Source: CAMDTE01 sp964504345 (GTDB lineage: Bacteria; Bacteroidota; Bacteroidia; Flavobacteriales; Schleiferiaceae). Taken from it: a stretch of DNA of 47,062 nucleotides. Positions within the stretch are counted from its first letter, which is position 1. The number at the start of each line of letters is the position of its first letter. The notes beneath the pieces were generated by a model that saw only the letters and a list, made by a program, of their open reading frames with translations, had not been told where the DNA came from and ran no database searches. A program made the position numbers and the translations under genes. The stretch lies in contig CAZDDX010000011.1 of assembly GCA_964504345.1 (NCBI GenBank), positions 1 through 47,062 on the forward strand. Reading direction: 5' to 3'. Below, one piece after another: positions 1 to 7,882 of the stretch.

Positions 1-41
<41 letters not shown>

Positions 42-94
42 CTGATCGCGGCAGTCTCCGTAGTTAAGAAACAACAGACTGCAGCAACGGGGCG

Positions 95-102
95 CAAAAT
101 TA
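95..102 (-). promoter_or_regulatory. -7 box TAATTTTG for tRNA-Arg
   Basis: TAATTTTG on the minus strand matches the Bacteroidota -7 consensus TAnnTTTG and lies about 50 bases upstream of the tRNA-Arg 5' end. No clear -33 element was assigned. Confidence 0.5.
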
Positions 103-213
103 AACTAAAGGGGGTGTTCGTACTCAAAAAGATTCATTTCATTTGCTCTACGCTATTCAATACGATTCATGTGCTTAGCTTCATCTTAAGCTGAAACCCT
201 AGATTACCTGTCG

Positions 214-1830
214 ATGTCCCTTCAAAAATCAATCGGCCGTTTTGGACTCAACTCTTCAATTACGGAAACGAGTGTTGTCCGGGCTTCGCTTTTTTTAGCG
301 ATTTTCTTTTTGAGCAGTTTGCCTTCCTTGCACGCCCAAACCAGCGCCACCTGGGAGAAGGATATTGCGTGCATTGTGCATTCCCATTGCGGCAGTTGCC
401 ACGCCGGCGGCGGAATTGCTCCGTTCCCGTTGTCGTCGTACTACCAAGTTAAAAAACAAGGTACAGGTGTGAAGTTGGCGGTGCAAAGCAACCACATGCC
501 CCCTTGGCCAGCGGGCGTCGGGCAGCCGCATTTGGCACAGTCCAAATCCCTCACTGCCCAAGAAAAACAAGTGTTGGTGGACTGGGTGAACAACGGAATG
601 CCCGCCGGAGATACCTCGCTTGCACCCACAGCGCCCGTGGCAACCAACGGAGTCGTGCTGAACCAGCCCGATTTCGTTCTGACCATGCCTACCTACACCG
701 TGCCGTCGTCCAGCAACGATACTTACCGATGTTTTGCCATCGCCAATCCTACTGCCTTCGCACAAACCATCAAAGCCTTGGAGATAGTTCCCGGCAACCG
801 GCAGATTGTACACCACGTTTTGGTGTTTTTTGATCCTACCAACACCCCTTTGCAATTAGATGCCGCAGATCCTGCACCCGGCTATGCTTCGTTTGGCGGT
901 ACCGGCAGCGGACAAAGCAAGTTGATTGGCGCGTGGGTGCCGGGCCAGGAAGCGTACTTTACCCCTGCCACTACTGGTTTTTCGGTTCAAGGACAAGGTT
1001 GCTACATCCTTCAAGTACATTACCCAGTCAGCGCGGCAGGTCAGCAAGATTCCACCTCTTTGCGAGTGCAGCTCTCCCCCATTCCCTTGCGGTCGCTGAT
1101 GATTCAATCTCCTTTAAATCACCAGCAAAGTCTGATTAACGGGCCATTGGTAATTCCCGCAAATCAAGTAAAAACGTTTCGCGCGCAGTACACGGTACCG
1201 GGCCCTGTGACGGTTTTTGGCATTACGCCCCATGCGCACTTGGTTTGTACTTCGCTTTCCGCCTGGGCGGAATTGCCCAATGGGGATTCGGTGCCCCTCA
1301 TCCACATCCCAAAATGGGATTTTCACTGGCAAATGTCCTACTCCTTCCGGGAGGCCTTGGTTCTACCTACCGGCACCAAGTTGAAGGCCAAAGGCACGTA
1401 CGACAACACCTTCAACAATCCCAGAAACCCCAATTTTCCACCGCAAACGGTTACGGCGGGCGAAGGGACGTCGGACGAAATGATGTTGTTTTACGTTCAC
1501 TTCAGTCCCCGCCAAGCAGGTGACCAAGGATGGGTTTTGGATACAGCCACCCACAAGGCGCATCATTTGGGTTGCATTCCCGCAAGTTTGGGCCGTGATG
1601 AGCCGATAGTGGACCGTTGGTGGCTGGGGCCCAATCCCAGCGCTGCGGCACCGGATGTTTGGGGCTTGAACCCTGGAGAAGTACTGGAGTTGCGCAATTC
1701 TTTGGGTCAAGTGGTCTGGACGGGGCGTTTGGATGACCGCTCATCGTGGAACGCACTGCCCTACGGAATCTATTGGTTGCGGAGTATGGACTACCTTCGT
1801 ACCGCATTGCCATGGATCAAAACACCCTGA
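214..1830 (+). CDS. secreted cytochrome c / copper type II monooxygenase-like protein
   Basis: 538 residues. An N-terminal signal peptide ends near residue 42 (LHAQ). A c-type haem motif CGSCH follows at residues 59-63, with M95 a possible distal ligand. The remainder resembles the copper type II ascorbate-dependent monooxygenases (PHM/DBH fold). Candidate CuH ligands are H200, H201 and H269; candidate CuM ligands are the HAH pair H340/H342 and M423 or M424. This reproduces the PHM ligand set. The last ~60 residues (LGQVVWTG, then LPYGIYWLRS) resemble a type IX secretion type A C-terminal domain, suggesting export to the cell surface. Known: PHM-like enzymes hydroxylate C-H bonds using two coppers and an electron donor. 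Inferred: the attached haem may deliver those electrons. The substrate is unknown. The 3' end overlaps the next gene by 19 bases. Confidence 0.75.
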   Translation: MSLQKSIGRFGLNSSITETSVVRASLFLAIFFLSSLPSLHAQTSATWEKDIACIVHSHCGSCHAGGGIAPFPLSSYYQVKKQGTGVKLAVQSNHMPPWPAGVGQPHLAQSKSLTAQEKQVLVDWVNNGMPAGDTSLAPTAPVATNGVVLNQPDFVLTMPTYTVPSSSNDTYRCFAIANPTAFAQTIKALEIVPGNRQIVHHVLVFFDPTNTPLQLDAADPAPGYASFGGTGSGQSKLIGAWVPGQEAYFTPATTGFSVQGQGCYILQVHYPVSAAGQQDSTSLRVQLSPIPLRSLMIQSPLNHQQSLINGPLVIPANQVKTFRAQYTVPGPVTVFGITPHAHLVCTSLSAWAELPNGDSVPLIHIPKWDFHWQMSYSFREALVLPTGTKLKAKGTYDNTFNNPRNPNFPPQTVTAGEGTSDEMMLFYVHFSPRQAGDQGWVLDTATHKAHHLGCIPASLGRDEPIVDRWWLGPNPSAAAPDVWGLNPGEVLELRNSLGQVVWTGRLDDRSSWNALPYGIYWLRSMDYLRTALPWIKTP

Positions 1831-2531
1831 TGCGCGCGGCGCAAAAGCTATCGGAGAGCATTTGGATGGACGTCTTAGGCGTCGTAGTGGTGGTTGCAGC
1901 ATCGGTGGGATTGGGGTACCACGAAACGATGATCAACGGCTGGCCCATTGGTTGGTTTTCTACGATAGGCGTTGCGGTTTCCATGATGGCTACCCGATTG
2001 GTTACGCGGCGAAACAACATTGGTAATGCGATTGGGTTGGCGGCAACTGTAAACTCGGCTTTTGTGGACTACGCTCTGGGCAACAAAGCAGCTTTTTTGA
2101 CCTATCCGGTTACGTTTATTGGTAACGCTATAAGTGTTTGGTATTGGAGCAAACGACCAGACCGGACCCCGTCGCCGGTGAATTTTCGGTACTTCCGAAA
2201 CATGGGATTTGCCGTTGTATTGGGATTGGTCCTCAACCATGCGGGGTACACAGCCTTTTGGACCGAAGCGCTGTCCAACGACGATTGGAGTAAGTTTTTG
2301 TTGACCTCCGGCGTAACCGCCCTCACCTTTTCGGGGTTGTTCAACACGCCGGGCATGTATGCCGACTCCTGGATTTTTTGGCAGTTTTACAACGTTCTGA
2401 AGTTGATTCAGAACTGGCACTTTGGAAACATTGCCTATGTGGCCAAGTACATCTTTTATTTGTTTAACGCGGGGCTGGCATGGTTTGTGTGGAGGTTCTT
2501 GATGAGGTCTAAGGCATTTAAAACTGCATGA
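1812..2531 (+). CDS. pnuC: PnuC-like nicotinamide riboside transporter
   Basis: 239 residues from the ATG at 1812 (MDQNTL). The longer in-frame start at 1746 lies deep inside the preceding gene and adds non-membrane sequence, so it was not used. The protein is strongly hydrophobic with about seven membrane segments. The NAISVWYW stretch and the spacing of aromatic and polar residues resemble the PnuC family, which moves nicotinamide riboside across the inner membrane for NAD synthesis. It overlaps the upstream monooxygenase-like gene by 19 bases, so it may be translationally coupled although no functional link is evident. The call rests on overall resemblance. Another small multi-pass transporter family is possible. 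Confidence 0.6.
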   Translation: MDQNTLMRAAQKLSESIWMDVLGVVVVVAASVGLGYHETMINGWPIGWFSTIGVAVSMMATRLVTRRNNIGNAIGLAATVNSAFVDYALGNKAAFLTYPVTFIGNAISVWYWSKRPDRTPSPVNFRYFRNMGFAVVLGLVLNHAGYTAFWTEALSNDDWSKFLLTSGVTALTFSGLFNTPGMYADSWIFWQFYNVLKLIQNWHFGNIAYVAKYIFYLFNAGLAWFVWRFLMRSKAFKTA

Positions 2532-2575
2532 TGTCGATTTATGGGTAGCCCTTCCCTTTTTTTTTATATGTTCAA

Positions 2576-2677
2576 AAAGTGCGTCCTCTAATTGGTTTGG
2601 TTGGTAGAGGCCCTTGTGTACTGGGGCGCACTTAGCACAGGGATCTCGGAACCCGGTCGGAAACGGCCGGGTTTTTT
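2576..2677 (+). ncRNA. candidate structured small RNA ending in a terminator
   Basis: Between pnuC and tRNA-Ser lies a nested set of complementary arms. AAGTGCG (2577-2583) pairs perfectly with CGCACTT (2627-2633) and encloses a second hairpin, CCTCTA (2585-2590) with TAGAGG (2605-2610), whose loop is rich in GGTT. An intrinsic terminator follows at 2650-2677. A weak -7-like TATGTTCA lies just upstream. The layout suggests an independent RNA of about 100 nucleotides. It could instead be a structured 3' UTR of pnuC. It does not fold as a normal tRNA, and I do not recognise the family. Confidence 0.4.
2650..2677 (+). terminator. intrinsic terminator
   Basis: AACCCGG (2650-2656) pairs with CCGGGTT (2667-2673), followed by a T run. 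It would end the pnuC transcript and/or the candidate small RNA. Confidence 0.75.
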
Positions 2678-2691
2678 CTTTGGTACTGGGA

Positions 2692-2836
2692 GTGAGGGCG
2701 GGATTAGCTTCGCTGATCCCGTGGAGGGGGGGCTTCAGCGCGGATCCTGCGCACTTCCCCGCCGTGTTCCACGTCGGGGATTTTGGTGCATGCCCAACCT
2801 CGCTAAACCAAAGGTTTGACTCGGCGGGCATGCGCC
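2692..2836. other. gene-free stretch with a partial tRNA-Ser 3'-end repeat and a hairpin
   Basis: No convincing gene is visible. Positions 2692-2705 (GTGAGGGCGGGATT) are identical to 2890-2903, which is the acceptor and T-arm part of the tRNA-Ser gene. Starting inside that copy, CGGGATTAGC (2699-2708) pairs with GCTGATCCCG (2712-2721) around a TTC loop. Small open frames here look like the usual translations of tRNA-associated DNA, not real proteins. Confidence 0.5.
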
Positions 2837-2866
2837 AAAAAAAAAACCAGCCCGAGGGCTGGTTTT
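2837..2866 (-). terminator. intrinsic terminator of tRNA-Ser
   Basis: On the minus strand, AAAACCAGCCC pairs with GGGCTGGTTTT and is followed by a long T run (the A run at 2837-2846 of the plus strand). It lies about 20 bases beyond the tRNA-Ser 3' end. Confidence 0.85.
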
Positions 2867-2884
2867 AGTGCGCATTATCCGCGT

Positions 2885-2974
2885 TGGCGGTGAGGGCGGG
2901 ATTCGAACCCGCGGTACACTTGCGCGTACGTCAGTTTAGCAAACTGGTGGTTTCAGCCTCTCACCCACCTCACC
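2885..2974 (-). tRNA. tRNA-Ser (GCT anticodon), CCA encoded
   Basis: Minus-strand acceptor strands GGTGAGG (2968-2974) and CCTCACC (2889-2895) pair fully. The anticodon loop TTGCTAA gives anticodon GCT. A long variable arm and a T-loop GGTTCGAATCC identify a class II tRNA-Ser. Discriminator G (2888) and CCA (2885-2887) are encoded. Confidence 0.95.
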
Positions 2975-3036
2975 TTTTACTACCGAACGGCTTGATTCGG
3001 AGCCCTGTAAAAATCACGAAAATCCTTACGGGAGTG

Positions 3037-3044
3037 CAAATATA
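3037..3044 (-). promoter_or_regulatory. -7 box TATATTTG for tRNA-Ser
   Basis: TATATTTG on the minus strand is a perfect TAnnTTTG box about 60 bases upstream of the tRNA-Ser 5' end. It is divergent from the thiolase promoter. Confidence 0.6.
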
Positions 3045-3081
3045 CACCGATTTCGGCAATTAAGAAATTCCACACGCGTCG

Positions 3082-3089
3082 TACCTTCG
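3082..3089 (+). promoter_or_regulatory. -7 box TACCTTCG for thiolase gene
   Basis: TACCTTCG is the TAnnTTCG variant seen repeatedly in this window. It lies 37 bases before the thiolase ATG, which leaves a short conventional leader of about 33 bases. Confidence 0.55.
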
Positions 3090-3126
3090 CACCAACCCTT
3101 ATTGAAATCATAAAGCGCTTACTATC

Positions 3127-4308
3127 ATGAAAGAAGTTGTTGTCGTTTCTGCCGTACGCACCCCCATGGGAAGTTTTGGAGGCTCCTTGTCCACCGTTTC
3201 TGCAACCCAATTGGGCGCTGTGGCCATTCGCGCTGCGGTGGAGCGCGCTGGAGTAGTTCCCCAATCCATTGACGAAGTGTTGATGGGCTGTGTGCTGCAG
3301 GCCAATTTGGGCCAGGCACCGGCACGGCAGGCGGCGTTGGGCGCAGGCTTGGGCAACAACACCCCCAGCACTACCGTGAACAAGGTTTGCGCCTCAGGCA
3401 TGAAAGCGGTTATGCTGGGAGCGCAGGCAATTGCGTCCGGCAACGCTGAAATTGTGGTAGCTGGCGGCATGGAAAACATGTCCCAAGTACCGCATTATTT
3501 GGGGACCGGTCGGACCGGAGTGAAATTGGGCAACTTGACCTTAATCGACGGTTTGGTCAAAGACGGGTTAACCAATGTATACGACCAAAACCACATGGGC
3601 GTTTGCGCCGATCTGTGCGCGTCGGAAAAAAAATATACCCGCGAACAGCAAGATGCCTTTGCCATTGAGAGCTACGAACGCAGCGCAGCGGCTTGGAACG
3701 GTGGTCGATTTGCCGCGGAAGTGGTTCCGGTGGTGGTTAAAGACCGCAAAGGAAACGAAGTGGTGGTGGACCGCGATGAGGAATACACGCAGGTGGACTT
3801 TTCAAAAATCCCAAGTCTGCGCCCGGTGTTTCAGAAGGACGGAACCGTAACGGCCGCGAATGCTTCTACCCTCAATGACGGGGCTGCAGCGCTGGTGTTG
3901 ATGAGCCGTGAAAAGGCCAATGAATTGGGCATTAAACCATTGGCCGTAATTCGCGGCTATGCAGATGCCGCACACGAGCCGGAATGGTTTACCACGGCTC
4001 CAGCTTTGGCGGTGCCCAAGGCCGTAGCAAAGGCTGGATTGAGCATGGCGGATATTGAATACTACGAACTCAACGAGGCCTTTTCCGTAGTGGGTTTGGT
4101 CAACCGAGACCTCATGGGCATTGCTGCAGACCGGTGCAACGTCAACGGCGGCGCGGTTTCTTTGGGTCATCCCTTGGGTGCGAGTGGTGCACGGATTTTG
4201 GTAACGTTGATCAATGTTTTGGAGCAAAAAGGAGCGCGCTATGGTGCCGCCGGTATTTGCAACGGTGGTGGTGGTGCTTCCGCTCTCGTGTTGGAGCGTA
4301 TGGCGTAA
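3127..4308 (+). CDS. acetyl-CoA acetyltransferase (thiolase)
   Basis: 393 residues, the usual length for a biosynthetic or degradative thiolase. The nucleophile cysteine is C88 (NKVCASGM), the NEAF motif is present, and H348 (GHPLGASGA) and C378 (CNGGGGAS) complete the active site at positions almost identical to the well-studied Zoogloea enzyme. It condenses two acetyl-CoA to acetoacetyl-CoA, or cleaves 3-ketoacyl-CoA, in the cytoplasm. The preference cannot be read from sequence alone. The gene has its own promoter and is followed 33 bases later by an unrelated NlpC/P60 gene. No beta-oxidation partner is adjacent. Confidence 0.95.
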   Translation: MKEVVVVSAVRTPMGSFGGSLSTVSATQLGAVAIRAAVERAGVVPQSIDEVLMGCVLQANLGQAPARQAALGAGLGNNTPSTTVNKVCASGMKAVMLGAQAIASGNAEIVVAGGMENMSQVPHYLGTGRTGVKLGNLTLIDGLVKDGLTNVYDQNHMGVCADLCASEKKYTREQQDAFAIESYERSAAAWNGGRFAAEVVPVVVKDRKGNEVVVDRDEEYTQVDFSKIPSLRPVFQKDGTVTAANASTLNDGAAALVLMSREKANELGIKPLAVIRGYADAAHEPEWFTTAPALAVPKAVAKAGLSMADIEYYELNEAFSVVGLVNRDLMGIAADRCNVNGGAVSLGHPLGASGARILVTLINVLEQKGARYGAAGICNGGGGASALVLERMA

Positions 4309-4341
4309 TTTAGCCTGACGTGTACTAAACCAATCCACTGC

Positions 4342-5136
4342 ATGAAGTTTGGCTTGTGTCCTTTGAGCGCCGTTCCCATGCGGAGCGAACCGAGTCACCG
4401 TTCCGAAATGGTGAACCAAATGCTCTTTGGAGAGGCTTGTTTGGTGTTGGACCAGCACGACGAATGGATACGGATTCGGTTGGCGCACGACCGCTACGAA
4501 GGTTGGTTGTTGCGCGTGCAATTGCTTCCATTGGAAGAGGACGCGTACCAAGCATACTGCAGCGTTCAGCCCGTTATGGTGGGCGATACCGTTGAGCTGT
4601 TGGAACATGAATCGCGCGCCACTAAAGCACGCGTTTTGTTGGCAGGTAGTTATTTGCCGGGGTACGATGCAGCCAGCGGACGGGTCACCTTGGGAACGCA
4701 AACTTATTTTTTCAACGGCCGGTTGGCGGAACCTGCGCGGACCCGTGAGGAATTGTTGCTGCAAGCCTATATGTTCTTGAACGCACCCTACCAATGGGGC
4801 GGCCGTTCACTTTTTGGTTTGGACTGCAGCGGTTTTACCCAGATGGTGTACCGATTGTCGGGCTTTTCCTTGTTGCGGGATGCGTCTCAACAAGCAACTC
4901 AAGGAGAAACACTTAGTTTTTTGGAGGAGTCACTGCCGGGTGACTTGGCCTTTTTTGACAACGACGAGGGGCGCATTACCCATGTAGGCATTTTGGTGCG
5001 TCCGGATCAAATCATTCATTGTTCGGGCCAGGTTCGACTGGACGGCATTGACCAGCACGGAATTTACAATTTTGAACTCCGGAAACACACCCATCGGCTC
5101 CGACTCATCAAGTCCGTAGTATCCTTACCCATTTGA
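4342..5136 (+). CDS. NlpC/P60 family peptidase with SH3-like domain
   Basis: 264 residues. The N-terminal half (about 1-130) looks like one or two bacterial SH3-like domains, with WIRIRL and GWLLR strands. The C-terminal half is an NlpC/P60 cysteine peptidase: C162 in LDCSGF, H214 in THVGI and H226 in IIHCSG form the catalytic set. Such proteins cleave D-gamma-glutamyl-diaminopimelate bonds in cell-wall peptides. There is no obvious signal peptide at the chosen ATG, so it may act on imported muropeptides in the cytoplasm like YkfC. An upstream start with a leader was not found. Confidence 0.88.
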   Translation: MKFGLCPLSAVPMRSEPSHRSEMVNQMLFGEACLVLDQHDEWIRIRLAHDRYEGWLLRVQLLPLEEDAYQAYCSVQPVMVGDTVELLEHESRATKARVLLAGSYLPGYDAASGRVTLGTQTYFFNGRLAEPARTREELLLQAYMFLNAPYQWGGRSLFGLDCSGFTQMVYRLSGFSLLRDASQQATQGETLSFLEESLPGDLAFFDNDEGRITHVGILVRPDQIIHCSGQVRLDGIDQHGIYNFELRKHTHRLRLIKSVVSLPI

Positions 5137-5231
5137 CGCGGGCATCGATTGGGTAACTCTGATTGTTTGGTGCCAAACCATGTGTGAACCCGCTCACGGC
5201 GGACCTATGCTCTACCGAGGCGGATGAAGTG

Positions 5232-5732
5232 CTACCGAGGAGGACGAACACTTCCCGCAGGGCGCGGTTGTGCTGGGCGCACAGGGCGGGCATTCAATTT
5301 TTCGGTTAAAAACTGAACCTCTATTGCCAAAGAATCGGCACGCTTCTTCTGCAGTTGCTCGGCTTGCTGTGTGGCAGCCAAATCCATGCGGAGCAAATCC
5401 CGCAAAACGGATTCACGCTGCACCACGCCCGCCAAAGTATCCGCCCTTCGAGACTGTTCCTGTACCACAATAACTAATGAATCTCGCTCTTTAGTCAAGG
5501 TGCCAACCGTCGAATCCAGTCGAACCAAGGCATTTTTCAACAGCCCTTCTTCAATGGACACGGCCCCAATGCGGGAAACCAGGTTGAGGCTATCTTGCTC
5601 CCAACGAAGGGCCCGCGTCTGATCTTCCAAACGATGCTGCTGCGGAATGCAGCCCACCAGCAAAACGAAGGCAAGCGAGCAGAGGCCGGCCCAACGAACC
5701 CCATTCCTGAGGGTGCCCAAGTGCATTTCCAT
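5232..5732 (-). CDS. coiled-coil lipoprotein, function unknown
   Basis: About 166 residues from the ATG at 5732 (an ATG at 5726 is equally possible). A hydrophobic leader ends in the lipobox LVGC, so the mature protein starts at that cysteine and is probably outer-membrane anchored. The rest is an almost unbroken heptad-rich helix (leucine, glutamine, arginine, glutamate) ending in a proline/arginine-rich tail. The longer frame starting at 5762 was rejected because it would run through the -7 box and overlap selU. A TATATTTG box lies only four bases before the chosen ATG, so the mRNA may be leaderless. No family was recognised. Confidence 0.7.
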   Translation of the reverse strand: MEMHLGTLRNGVRWAGLCSLAFVLLVGCIPQQHRLEDQTRALRWEQDSLNLVSRIGAVSIEEGLLKNALVRLDSTVGTLTKERDSLVIVVQEQSRRADTLAGVVQRESVLRDLLRMDLAATQQAEQLQKKRADSLAIEVQFLTEKLNARPVRPAQPRPAGSVRPPR

Positions 5733-5736
5733 AAGG

Positions 5737-5757
5737 CAAATATAGGCACTACCTTCG
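5737..5757. promoter_or_regulatory. back-to-back -7 boxes, lipoprotein and selU, both near-leaderless
   Basis: Minus-strand TATATTTG (5737-5744) serves the lipoprotein gene and plus-strand TACCTTCG (5750-5757) serves selU. They sit 4 and 3 bases before the respective start codons. With the usual spacing, transcription would start at or within a few bases of each ATG. Confidence 0.6.
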
Positions 5758-5760
5758 GGC

Positions 5761-6741
5761 ATGCTTTTGATCGACGTCCGTTCTCCGTCGGAATTCCAAC
5801 AGGGCCATGCCCCGGAGGCGGTTTCCCTTCCATTGTTCGACGATGCCGAACGCCACGCGGTGGGGTTGTGCTACGCCGAACAAGGCCAAGACGCTGCCGT
5901 TCGGCTGGGGTTGTCCTTTGTGGGGCCCAAAATGCATTCGCTGGTGGCGTTTGTAGATGAGCATTGCGGCGCAGCGCGCGAAGTAAGTGTTTACTGCTGG
6001 CGCGGCGGCATGCGCAGCGGCTCCGTGGCTTGGCTTCTGGGAACCGCCGGGTATCGGGTAAACCGTTGGGAGGGTGGCTACAAAGCCTACCGCAACAGGG
6101 TGTTGGCAGAATTGGAACGACCCCGCCCCTACCGCGTTTTGACGGGCCACACGGGCGTTGGGAAAACAGAGGCTTTGGCAACGATTGCCGATGCTGGATT
6201 GCAGGTACTGGATTTGGAACGATTGGCCAACCACCGCGGCTCCGCTTTTGGGCACGTTGGTTTGGGGGCTCAACCCACGAGCGAACAGTTTGAGAATAAC
6301 TTGGCTGCTGAATTGGCAAAACTAGACCCCATCCGCCACATTTGGGTAGAGGATGAATCCCAGTCCATTGGGCGCGTTTGGCTGCAGCCCCATTTTTTCA
6401 AGCAGCTTCAACATGCACCTCGTTTGGAATTGGTTCGGTCTGCCGACGAACGGGCGCAGTTGTTGGCCCGCATTTACGGAGAAGCGCCCGCAGATCAATT
6501 GAAAAACTCTTTTACCCGACTGGCGCGCAAAATTGGCGGCCAATGGGTACCGGTTGCCCACCAAAAAATTGACGAAGGTCAACTGGCTGAGGCCGCTGCG
6601 TTGGCACTGCGCTACTACGACAAAACCTATGCCCACAGCATGGCACGCACGGAAACAACCGTGCAACAACGATTGGATCTGACCGGTCTTACGCCGGATC
6701 AAGCTAAATCAGCCCTATTGGAGGCCGTGACCGCATTTTAA
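5761..6741 (+). CDS. selU: tRNA 2-selenouridine synthase
   Basis: 326 residues, slightly short for the family because the N-terminus begins directly at the rhodanese domain (MLLIDVRSPSEF). The rhodanese catalytic cysteine is C79 in YCWRGGMRS. A P-loop GHTGVGKT occupies residues 129-136 and starts the GTPase-like half. SelU (MnmH) replaces sulfur with selenium at the wobble 2-thiouridine of Lys, Glu and Gln tRNAs, via a geranylated intermediate, using selenophosphate. The selenophosphate-making selD follows 25 bases downstream, which supports both assignments. The ATG is 3 bases past a -7 box. Confidence 0.95.
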   Translation: MLLIDVRSPSEFQQGHAPEAVSLPLFDDAERHAVGLCYAEQGQDAAVRLGLSFVGPKMHSLVAFVDEHCGAAREVSVYCWRGGMRSGSVAWLLGTAGYRVNRWEGGYKAYRNRVLAELERPRPYRVLTGHTGVGKTEALATIADAGLQVLDLERLANHRGSAFGHVGLGAQPTSEQFENNLAAELAKLDPIRHIWVEDESQSIGRVWLQPHFFKQLQHAPRLELVRSADERAQLLARIYGEAPADQLKNSFTRLARKIGGQWVPVAHQKIDEGQLAEAAALALRYYDKTYAHSMARTETTVQQRLDLTGLTPDQAKSALLEAVTAF

Positions 6742-6766
6742 CTCCACCCCTTCTCAACTTTCCACC

Positions 6767-7858
6767 GTGAACCCAATTCAGCCCCAAGAATCCGAGTCTA
6801 TCCGACTGACCCAGTACAGCAAGGGCTCTGGGTGCGGGTGCAAAATGGCTCCCGCCGCCCTAAAAAGTGTGTTGGGTGCGTCGTTTTCCAACAACACCGA
6901 AGACCTGAAGCGCGCCTCCCAATCCCTCCTGGTGGGGCACGGTGAGGCAGACGACGCTGCAGTAGTAGACCTGGGCAACGGCACCGGCCTGGTGTGCACC
7001 ACGGATTTTTTTGGACCGCTGGTGGACGACGCCTACCAATTTGGCCGAATTGCCGCAACCAACGCCCTTTCCGACGTGTACGCCATGGGGGGAAAACCGC
7101 TCGTGGCCCTGGCCGTTTTGGGCTGGCCGGTGGACGCACTTCCTACAGCTCTTGCGGCAGAGGTTCTGCGGGGAGGCCGAGACGTCTGCACGGAGGCGGG
7201 AATTGCTTTGGGGGGCGGACACAGCGTGGACAATCCTGAGCCCTTGTTTGGCTTGGCCGTTACCGGTTTGGTGGATTTAAAAAACTTAAAAAGAAATGGC
7301 GGCGCCTTGCCGGGCGATTCCCTGTACCTCACCAAGCCGTTGGGAACGGGCATGGTGGCCTCCGCCATCAAAAAAGGGCTGGCAACGCCGGAAGACCTTC
7401 AGTGGCTTCTGGACACCGCACAGACCTCCAATCGATTTGGGGCGGACTTGGGCACCTTTCCCGGGGTACACGCCCTCACGGACGTCACCGGATTTGGTTT
7501 GGGTGGTCATTTGTTGGAGATGCTGAACGCCAGCGAGGGTGCTCGTGCAGAATTGGACTGGTCTTCCCTACCCACCTTGCCGGTGGAGCGATTGACGGCC
7601 TTGGCTGCTGCTTTTTGCATGCCGCAGAACACCACGCGCAATTTCACCGCAAACGCTGCCGACTTCCCCTCCCTGTCCGGGCCGGAGTTGATGCTCCTCT
7701 TTGATCCGCAAACCAGCGGCGGCTTATTGGCTGCCGTTGCTCCCGAAGCAGAGGACGCCGTGGCGCAAGCCGCCCGGGACGCGAACCAATTGTGGGTAAA
7801 AATAGGGACCGTGCGCACAGCATCACCAGGCCAAAAACGCGTCGAAATTCTTCGGTAA
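6767..7858 (+). CDS. selD: selenide, water dikinase (selenophosphate synthetase)
   Basis: 363 residues starting at GTG 6767. No better ATG precedes the conserved N-terminus. The essential cysteine-lysine pair is C23 and K26 in GSGCGCK, followed by the AIR-synthase-type fold with GHGEADDAAV, the DFFGP metal-site region and GGHSVDNPEP. It makes selenophosphate from selenide and ATP. The active site uses cysteine, so the protein itself is not a selenoprotein. No selA, selB or tRNA-Sec is seen in the window, which suggests the selenium is for SelU. Confidence 0.95.
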   Translation: MNPIQPQESESIRLTQYSKGSGCGCKMAPAALKSVLGASFSNNTEDLKRASQSLLVGHGEADDAAVVDLGNGTGLVCTTDFFGPLVDDAYQFGRIAATNALSDVYAMGGKPLVALAVLGWPVDALPTALAAEVLRGGRDVCTEAGIALGGGHSVDNPEPLFGLAVTGLVDLKNLKRNGGALPGDSLYLTKPLGTGMVASAIKKGLATPEDLQWLLDTAQTSNRFGADLGTFPGVHALTDVTGFGLGGHLLEMLNASEGARAELDWSSLPTLPVERLTALAAAFCMPQNTTRNFTANAADFPSLSGPELMLLFDPQTSGGLLAAVAPEAEDAVAQAARDANQLWVKIGTVRTASPGQKRVEILR

Positions 7859-7882
7859 ATCGGTTGCGCTGGAGCGAACTCC

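Noticed and set aside
2576..2677. tRNA-Sec or other tRNA in the structured intergenic region
   Set aside because: The D-arm-like hairpin is suggestive, but there is no T-loop GGTTCRANNCC, no proper anticodon arm and no CCA end.
1875..2831. 318-residue minus-strand open frame opposite pnuC
   Set aside because: It lies antisense to a convincing membrane protein, has no motif or signal, and its composition reflects the complement of the real gene.
2592..2868. Two small frames between pnuC and tRNA-Ser (GGISFADP-type peptides)
   Set aside because: Peptides of this type arise from translating tRNA-adjacent DNA and cross a terminator and hairpins.
3802..4794. 330-residue minus-strand frame across the thiolase and NlpC/P60 genes
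   Set aside because: It is antisense to two genes with complete catalytic motifs and crosses the gap between them; a GC-rich shadow frame.
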